From the NCBI GenBank assembly GCA_964401935.1, contig CAYOAL010000024.1, forward strand, positions 1 through 64,000: a stretch of 64,000 nucleotides of DNA, in the 5' to 3' direction. Origin of the DNA: JAPYTK01 sp964401935 (GTDB lineage: Bacteria > Myxococcota_A > Polyangia > Polyangiales > Polyangiaceae). Below, piece after piece: positions 59,530 to 64,000 of this stretch. How positions within the stretch are numbered: the stretch's first letter is position 1; every line of letters starts with the position of its first letter. Position numbers and translations under genes: made by a program. The notes under the pieces are model-generated. The model was not told the DNA's origin. It saw only the letters and a program-made list of their open reading frames with translations, and did not search any database.

Positions 59530-61569
59530 CTACTTGCGGTTCTCGAGCACGTACACGATCTGCTTGTAGGGCTTCACCATGTCGATCCGCTCCTGGTCGC
59601 GGCTGTCGTTGGCGGCGTCGATCCAGGCGTTGAGCGCGGCCACCGCGGCGTCATCACCGTTCGGCGAGTGGCGCACGATGATCTGACCGATGCTGCTGCG
59701 GATGTCGGGGCTGGTCACGGTGGGCAGCATCTTGATCAGCTCGGCCTTGATCGCCTCGCCGCCGAGCATGCCCACCATGTACGACGACTTGATGCCCATC
59801 ATCTCCGTCTCGGCCTTCGTGGCCTCCGGATCGGTCAGCTTCGCCTTGTAACAGTCGGCCTTCTCCTGGCACTCGTCGAGCACCTTCTTACCCATCTGGA
59901 TGGCCTGGATGTAGCGCGCCTGATCGAGCGCGGCAGAGAACGCGCCGAAGTTGGAGAGCTGCTCGTAGGAGGGCTTGTCTTCCTTCTTCTCTGGAACCGG
60001 CGCGGCGGTGCCGGCCTGGAGCTCGAGCGCGAGGATCTTGGCGACGATCTCCTTGTCGGTGAAGGGGCCCTCCTCCTTGTCGCCCTTCTTCGCGTTCTTC
60101 ACGAAGAACTTGTCCTTGCCGGCGGCTTGCTTGATCTCCTGCAAGACTTTCTCTTTGAGCTTGTCGACGTAGTGCCACTGATCGGGCGTGGCCGCGCGGA
60201 TGGCGGCGCTGAGCACGGCCGCTTGCACGCCGATCACGTCCTCTTTCTTGGGGCTCTCGAGCTTGAGCGACTCATCGAAGATGAACTCGTTCATGTTCTT
60301 GTCGAAGAAGTGGATCCCGGCCGAGATGAGCGCCTCCTTGGCGAAGCTGCCCCCGGGGAGCTTGTCGTCGGGCTTGGTCTCCGCGTACACCTTCTTGAAG
60401 GCCTCGAAGAGGCGGTCGTCCTTGGGCAACTTGCTCACCTGCGCCGCCACCATCGCCTTGGTGGTCTTGGGAGCTTCGGCGTCGTCGAGCACGGCGAGCA
60501 TGGGCGCGATGCATGCCTTGGTGCCCATGTTGCCGGTGATCACGACCGCATGATCGAGGTGGGCGTTGTCCGCCTCCTCCTGCAGCTTCTTCTTCTCTTT
60601 CTCTTCCTTCGGCTCCTCGCCCCGATCCTTCGAAGCGCGAAGGAACTCGTCGGCGGCGTACTTCTTGAGCTCCGCGTCTTTCCCGTTCATCACCTCGAGC
60701 GCCACCTTGAGCGCCGGGTCGCCGATCTTCACGAGGGCCGCCATCGCGGTGCCCGCGATGTTGCCCTTGAAGGGCGACATCACCACCATCATCAGCGGCC
60801 TGACCGCCTTCTCGCTCTTGAGCTTGCCCAGGATCTCGGCGGCCGTGACCTGCCAGTACACCTGGTCCATGAGCGCCTTCTGCGCCTTCACCTGGGCGCT
60901 CTCGATCGGCTGGCCGAGCATCCCGATGAGGTCTGCCTCCCAGGCTGGATCGGAGACGGTGACGAGCGTGTTGTTGAGGATGCGGAAGAAGCCGCGGTGC
61001 TGAGCCTTCAACGTGCTCGCTTGCAGGCGCTTGAACACGCCGAGCAACGCCTTGTTCACCTCGTCGCTCTTCACCCCGCCCTTGACCATCTCGCCGAGGT
61101 GGAGCACCACCTCACCGATCTTGGTGTCGTACTCCTCCGGTCGCTTGTCGTCGGGCTTGTAGTCGTCGAGCGCCTTGACGAGCGCCGGGATGGCGCGTTC
61201 GTCGCGCGAGTCGGCAAGGATCCCGAGCACCTCCCCCTTCTCGCTGAGCTGCGTGTCGACGGTCCCGTCGAGGATGAGCTTGCCGAGGGGCTCGACGATG
61301 GCGTCCCGCACCCGCTTGACGTTCTCGCCATTGCGGTCGTTCTTGTCGTTGGCCATCGCGTCCAAATAGAACTGCTTGATGCGCTTGAGCGCCGGTCCAC
61401 GGCGCAGCGGATCACTCAACTTCTCCACGTGCGTGGCGGGATCGTTGGGATCCTCGCACCCGGTCAACGTGGTCACGGCGGTCGCGCCGCCGATGGTGAG
61501 CACAGACCCGAGGGCCAACGCGCTGAGCGCTCGATGCAGAGCGGGGGAGATCCGACGGATGCCTCGCAT
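59530..61569 (-). CDS. Large HEAT-repeat lipoprotein
   Basis: A 679-residue lipoprotein: signal region ALSALALGSVLTIGGATAVTTLTGC with lipobox LTGC. Helical repeats follow (ERAIPALVKALDDYKPDD; KALMDQVYWQVTAAEILGKL; SEKAVRPLMMVV), with a charged Lys/Glu insert near residue 315 (EEPKEEKEKKK). Function unknown; probably an envelope scaffold. ATG 61569 has AAGGA upstream. It is the first gene of a minus-strand series with the FHA-sigma-54 activator (36-bp gap), so it may lie in the same regulatory unit. Confidence 0.82.
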   Translation of the reverse strand: MRGIRRISPALHRALSALALGSVLTIGGATAVTTLTGCEDPNDPATHVEKLSDPLRRGPALKRIKQFYLDAMANDKNDRNGENVKRVRDAIVEPLGKLILDGTVDTQLSEKGEVLGILADSRDERAIPALVKALDDYKPDDKRPEEYDTKIGEVVLHLGEMVKGGVKSDEVNKALLGVFKRLQASTLKAQHRGFFRILNNTLVTVSDPAWEADLIGMLGQPIESAQVKAQKALMDQVYWQVTAAEILGKLKSEKAVRPLMMVVMSPFKGNIAGTAMAALVKIGDPALKVALEVMNGKDAELKKYAADEFLRASKDRGEEPKEEKEKKKLQEEADNAHLDHAVVITGNMGTKACIAPMLAVLDDAEAPKTTKAMVAAQVSKLPKDDRLFEAFKKVYAETKPDDKLPGGSFAKEALISAGIHFFDKNMNEFIFDESLKLESPKKEDVIGVQAAVLSAAIRAATPDQWHYVDKLKEKVLQEIKQAAGKDKFFVKNAKKGDKEEGPFTDKEIVAKILALELQAGTAAPVPEKKEDKPSYEQLSNFGAFSAALDQARYIQAIQMGKKVLDECQEKADCYKAKLTDPEATKAETEMMGIKSSYMVGMLGGEAIKAELIKMLPTVTSPDIRSSIGQIIVRHSPNGDDAAVAALNAWIDAANDSRDQERIDMVKPYKQIVYVLENRK

Positions 61570-61632
61570 GATTCCTTGCCTATTCCTTCCGTAGCGTTCC
61601 CGGTTTGGCGGGCGGTCGGGGGGGCACGTATG

Positions 61633-61659
61633 CATCATCTTCGATACTTGCAGATGATG
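61633..61659 (-). promoter_or_regulatory. Inverted repeat upstream of HEAT lipoprotein gene
   Basis: CATCATCT (61633-61640) and AGATGATG (61652-61659) with an 11-bp spacer, about 64 bp before ATG 61569, in the 223-bp gap 61570-61792. Perfect 8-bp arms and locally lower GC suggest an operator; the binding factor is unknown. Confidence 0.45.
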
Positions 61660-61792
61660 TGGGCCTACCCCACCCACGGCATGCGAAAACTAAGCCGGGC
61701 GTTCGAAGGATGTCAATTCGCGAACAGCCGGCCACGCCGCGCGCCAGGAGCGGCGTCGCGGCGCGAGGGGCGTCCCCGACGCTCCCGAGACG

Positions 61793-62665
61793 TCACAGCC
61801 CCATCAGCCGGCGCAACGCGCTCCCGAACAACCGATCCGGCGCCACGCGCTTGAGCGCAGCCGCTGCGCGCGCCTGATGACCGAGCACCGTCCGGAACGG
61901 TGGCGACTCCTCCCGGAGCAACGCCACGATCCGCTCCGCCACCACCTCCGGCTCGTCGGTCGCCTGGGCTGCGTCGAGGAGCAGCTTGGTGACGGCCCGG
62001 GTCAGCTCGCGATACGGGGTCCGCTCATCCTCGTGAGCGTCACGCGGCGGAGGCTCGGCGATGAGGCCCTTGAGGGTGCCGAGCTCCATGAGACAGACGT
62101 CGATCCCCAACGCGGCCACCTCGTGACGCAACGCCTCACTGAAGCCACTCACCGCGTGTTTGGTGGCAGCGTACACCGCGACGCCAGGCAGACCGATGCG
62201 ACCCGAGATGCTGGACACGTTCACGATCCGCCCGCGGCGGTTGGCTCGCATCGAGGGCAAGACGGCGCGCGTCACCGCCATGAGGCCGAACACGTTCGTC
62301 TCGAACTGCTCTCGAAGGTCGCTCTCGGAGGTCTCCTCGAACACCCCCCCCACCGCCATGCGGGCATTGTTCACGAGGCACTCCATCGGGCCATACTTCA
62401 GCACCAGCTCACGCACCTTCGGTCCCACCCCGCGCGCGGTCACGTCGAGCTGCTCGACGTGCACCACCCCGCCCCCCTCGCCTTGGCCGCGATCCTCCCG
62501 CTGGGAGCGCGGACCGAGCCCACGCCGCTGCACCTCGTCGAGCAGCTGCTCGCTCTGCCCGAGATCGCGCATCGTGGCGATCACGTCGAACCCGTGGGTT
62601 GCGCAAGCGATGGCGGTGGCCAGGCCGATCCCGCTCGCGGTGCCGGTGATCAGGACGATGGCCAT
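61793..62665 (-). CDS. Short-chain dehydrogenase/reductase
   Basis: A 290-residue NAD(P)-dependent enzyme. Cofactor motif LITGTASGIGLAT, NNAR in place of the usual NNAG, catalytic Ser in VNVSSISGRIG and YAATKHA (Tyr, Lys). An insert of about 20 residues (RSQREDRGQGEGGG) follows the second helix. The C-terminal extension (from TKLLLDAAQATDEPEVVAERI) fits classical SDRs acting on steroid- or retinoid-like substrates, but substrate cannot be assigned. It lies 49 bp downstream of the inositol-phosphatase-like gene on the same strand. Confidence 0.9.
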   Translation of the reverse strand: MAIVLITGTASGIGLATAIACATHGFDVIATMRDLGQSEQLLDEVQRRGLGPRSQREDRGQGEGGGVVHVEQLDVTARGVGPKVRELVLKYGPMECLVNNARMAVGGVFEETSESDLREQFETNVFGLMAVTRAVLPSMRANRRGRIVNVSSISGRIGLPGVAVYAATKHAVSGFSEALRHEVAALGIDVCLMELGTLKGLIAEPPPRDAHEDERTPYRELTRAVTKLLLDAAQATDEPEVVAERIVALLREESPPFRTVLGHQARAAAALKRVAPDRLFGSALRRLMGL

Positions 62666-62714
62666 CCGCGCAGCCTACACTCCATCCGGAGATGACCGCC
62701 ACGCCTCTGCCATC

Positions 62715-63596
62715 TCAGCGGCTGGAGCGTCGGAGGCGCGCCGCCTCGCGCTCCGCCCAGCCCACCGCCGAGAGCACGCCCGGGTGGAGGACGCCGTTGG
62801 TCGCCACGAGGCCGCGCCGGAGGTGGAGGTCGCGGCTCCCGTAGTCGATGGGCGCACCGTCGAGATCGCTCATGCGTCCCCCGGCGGCGACGAGGATGGC
62901 CTCCGGCGCACACGTGTCCCAGCGCTTGAGACCGCCGCCCGCGTGCACGTACACGTCCGCGTGCTGCTCGATGAGCCGCAAGACCTTCACCCCCACCGAG
63001 CCGCAGGGGAGCAGCTCCGGGATCCCGAGGCGGCGGCAGAGCGGCTCCACGATCGCGGGACGATGGGAGCGCGACACCAAGAGCTTCGCGTCGGTGAAGG
63101 TGCCGCGGGGGTTCACCGCCACGAGATCGCGGCTCCCGTCGGCCGCTTGCACGAAGGCGTGCTGCCCCACGCGCCCCGCCACCACGCGACCGTCGGTGGG
63201 CGTCGCCACCACCCCCGCCACCGCCCTCCCTTCCACCGCCAGACCGATCATCACCGCGAACTCCGGGTTCTTGTCCACGAACTCGCGCGTGCCGTCGAGC
63301 GGATCCACGAAGAACACCCGCGGGCTCAACAGGATCGCGGCGAGCTCGGCGGCCGGAGGCGCGCTCTCTTCCGCGACCACGGCGGCCTCGGGAAAGCGAC
63401 GAGAGAGCGCGGCGCAGATGATCTCGTTGGCCTCCTTGTCGGCCACCGTGACCGGGTCGCCCGGTCGCTTCATCTCTACCGCCACGCCCGCCTCGAGGTG
63501 CTCGGCGTAGCGCTCGGCCACCCGCGCGCTGGCCTCGAGCGCGATGGCCACCATCGCCTCGAGCTCCGGCCCTGCGTCGATGCGGATCGCGCTCAC
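62715..63596 (-). CDS. Inositol monophosphatase-like / CysQ-like phosphatase
   Basis: A 293-residue Mg-dependent phosphatase. Family motifs: DPVTVADKEANEII, VVAEES, FVDPLDGTREFV (the DPLDGT metal site), GVVATPTDGRVV and KRWDTCAPEAILVAAGG (WDxxAPxxI). The wording DGTREF is closer to CysQ (3'-phosphoadenosine phosphatases) than to myo-inositol enzymes. GTG 63596 overlaps the stop of the aldo/keto reductase gene (GTGA), so the two are coupled. Confidence 0.9.
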   Translation of the reverse strand: MSAIRIDAGPELEAMVAIALEASARVAERYAEHLEAGVAVEMKRPGDPVTVADKEANEIICAALSRRFPEAAVVAEESAPPAAELAAILLSPRVFFVDPLDGTREFVDKNPEFAVMIGLAVEGRAVAGVVATPTDGRVVAGRVGQHAFVQAADGSRDLVAVNPRGTFTDAKLLVSRSHRPAIVEPLCRRLGIPELLPCGSVGVKVLRLIEQHADVYVHAGGGLKRWDTCAPEAILVAAGGRMSDLDGAPIDYGSRDLHLRRGLVATNGVLHPGVLSAVGWAEREAARLRRSSR

Positions 63597-64000
63597 AGCG
63601 AGAGCCCCACCGCCTCGAGGCGTGCTGGCAGCTCGGCCAAGGCCGCGTCGTCGAGGTAGGGGGGCCCCTCGCCAGCCTCGTGGATCAGCTGGTTGAGCTG
63701 GGTCACGGAGCGGACGCCGAGCACGGCGCTGGTGATGAGCCCGTTGGCGAGCACGAAACGCAGCGCCGCGGCCCGCAGCGTGATCACCTCTCCCCCCACG
63801 AGGTGCCGGACGGCCGCGAGCTGCTCGATGCGGTGGCGCACCTCGTCTTGGGTCCACCGACGGCTCCGGTGGTCGTTGTCGAAGAACACCTTCGACTTCG
63901 ACCAGTGCCCGGCGAGCAGGCCATGGCTGAGCACCGAGCGCGCGAGCACCGCCGTCTCGGTTCCGGCCACGCGGTCCGCGATGCGGTGCAGGTCGCCCTG
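63593..64000 (-). CDS. Aldo/keto reductase, 5' end cut by window edge
   Basis: Only the C-terminal about 135 residues are inside the window; the frame stays open to base 64000, so the apparent start at 63970 is not real. Landmarks are LARSVLSHGLLAGHW, TLRAAALRFVLANG and SAVLGVRSVTQLNQ, the cofactor-contacting region of the AKR barrel. The enzyme reduces carbonyls with NADPH. It is coupled to the CysQ-like gene that follows. Confidence 0.85.
   Translation of the reverse strand, partial: QGDLHRIADRVAGTETAVLARSVLSHGLLAGHWSKSKVFFDNDHRSRRWTQDEVRHRIEQLAAVRHLVGGEVITLRAAALRFVLANGLITSAVLGVRSVTQLNQLIHEAGEGPPYLDDAALAELPARLEAVGLSL

Noticed and set aside
58696..61854. Open frame of 1052 residues on the plus strand
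   Set aside because: It is antisense to the FHA-sigma-54 activator and the HEAT lipoprotein, both with clear motifs. Composition (His/Leu/Val/Arg rich) is typical of a shadow frame.

Overview
The window is very GC-rich and densely coded. Its gene content points to a myxobacterium (Myxococcota, probably Polyangia). It holds two Ser/Thr kinases, four FHA-bearing proteins, a PP2C phosphatase, two Fis-type sigma-54 activators, roadblock and PATAN (DUF4388) proteins, many lipoproteins with HEAT or PEGA architecture, and a TonB-dependent receptor with a TonB C-terminal domain fused at its N-terminus. I saw no tRNA, rRNA, insertion sequence, prophage or CRISPR array. A 100-base run of N at 18175-18274 is an assembly gap inside a 23-bp minisatellite.

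Layout. 1-3110: end of sdhC, then sdhA and sdhB in translationally coupled order; the flavoprotein is unusually divergent. 3111-17751: a signalling island. A roadblock-like gene, a coiled-coil gene, a histidine kinase, a REC-PATAN regulator and a second roadblock gene (3452-7880) end at a strong terminator that faces a REC-linked degenerate EAL protein (minus). A third roadblock gene then starts a tight four-gene run (9425-12471): roadblock, atypical kinase-like protein, metallophosphoesterase, and an ABC-ATPase fused to a tyrosine phosphatase. A PATAN/MshEN-like protein, an HPt protein, and an NtrC-type regulator with a degenerate hybrid kinase follow. Sigma-54 promoter-like elements precede the two roadblock-led units and the NtrC-type regulator, and more weakly the HPt gene. 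A 28-bp box is shared by the two roadblock units. 17752-18777: tandem repeats and the gap. 18778-22978: a TPR-like Ser/Thr kinase behind a lipoprotein gene with a predicted leaderless promoter, a 123-nt polypyrimidine tract, a TerB-like gene, and rplS. 23199-35439: a collinear FHA, VWA-FHA, PP2C, FHA-ABC transporter, TonB/TBDR and lipoprotein series. 35554-37437: a small HYD1-type ADP-ribosyltransferase-like gene divergent from an unrecognised gene coupled to a JmjC-like oxygenase gene. 37584-47765: a Cys-rich lipoprotein, a nucleobase permease, a VLCAD-type acyl-CoA dehydrogenase, a PgpH-like HD phosphodiesterase and a disordered 997-aa protein. 48029-51154: folP-cdaA-cdaR. 51165-64000: a BMP-family binding protein, HEAT lipoproteins, a lipid kinase, a PEGA protein, a Ser/Thr kinase, an FHA-GAF-sigma-54 activator, an SDR, an inositol-monophosphatase-like enzyme and the end of an aldo/keto reductase gene.

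How the genes may work together. Three themes stand out. The first is roadblock/two-component signalling under sigma-54 control (3-18 kb), with the kinase-like/phosphoesterase/ABC-phosphatase run as the best candidate for an undescribed system. The second is phospho-dependent envelope control, with FHA readers, PP2C and the FHA-gated ABC transporter in one run. The third is c-di-AMP turnover, with the synthase pair CdaA-CdaR and a PgpH-like hydrolase lying a few kb apart. Functions are read from sequence motifs only; no database search was possible.
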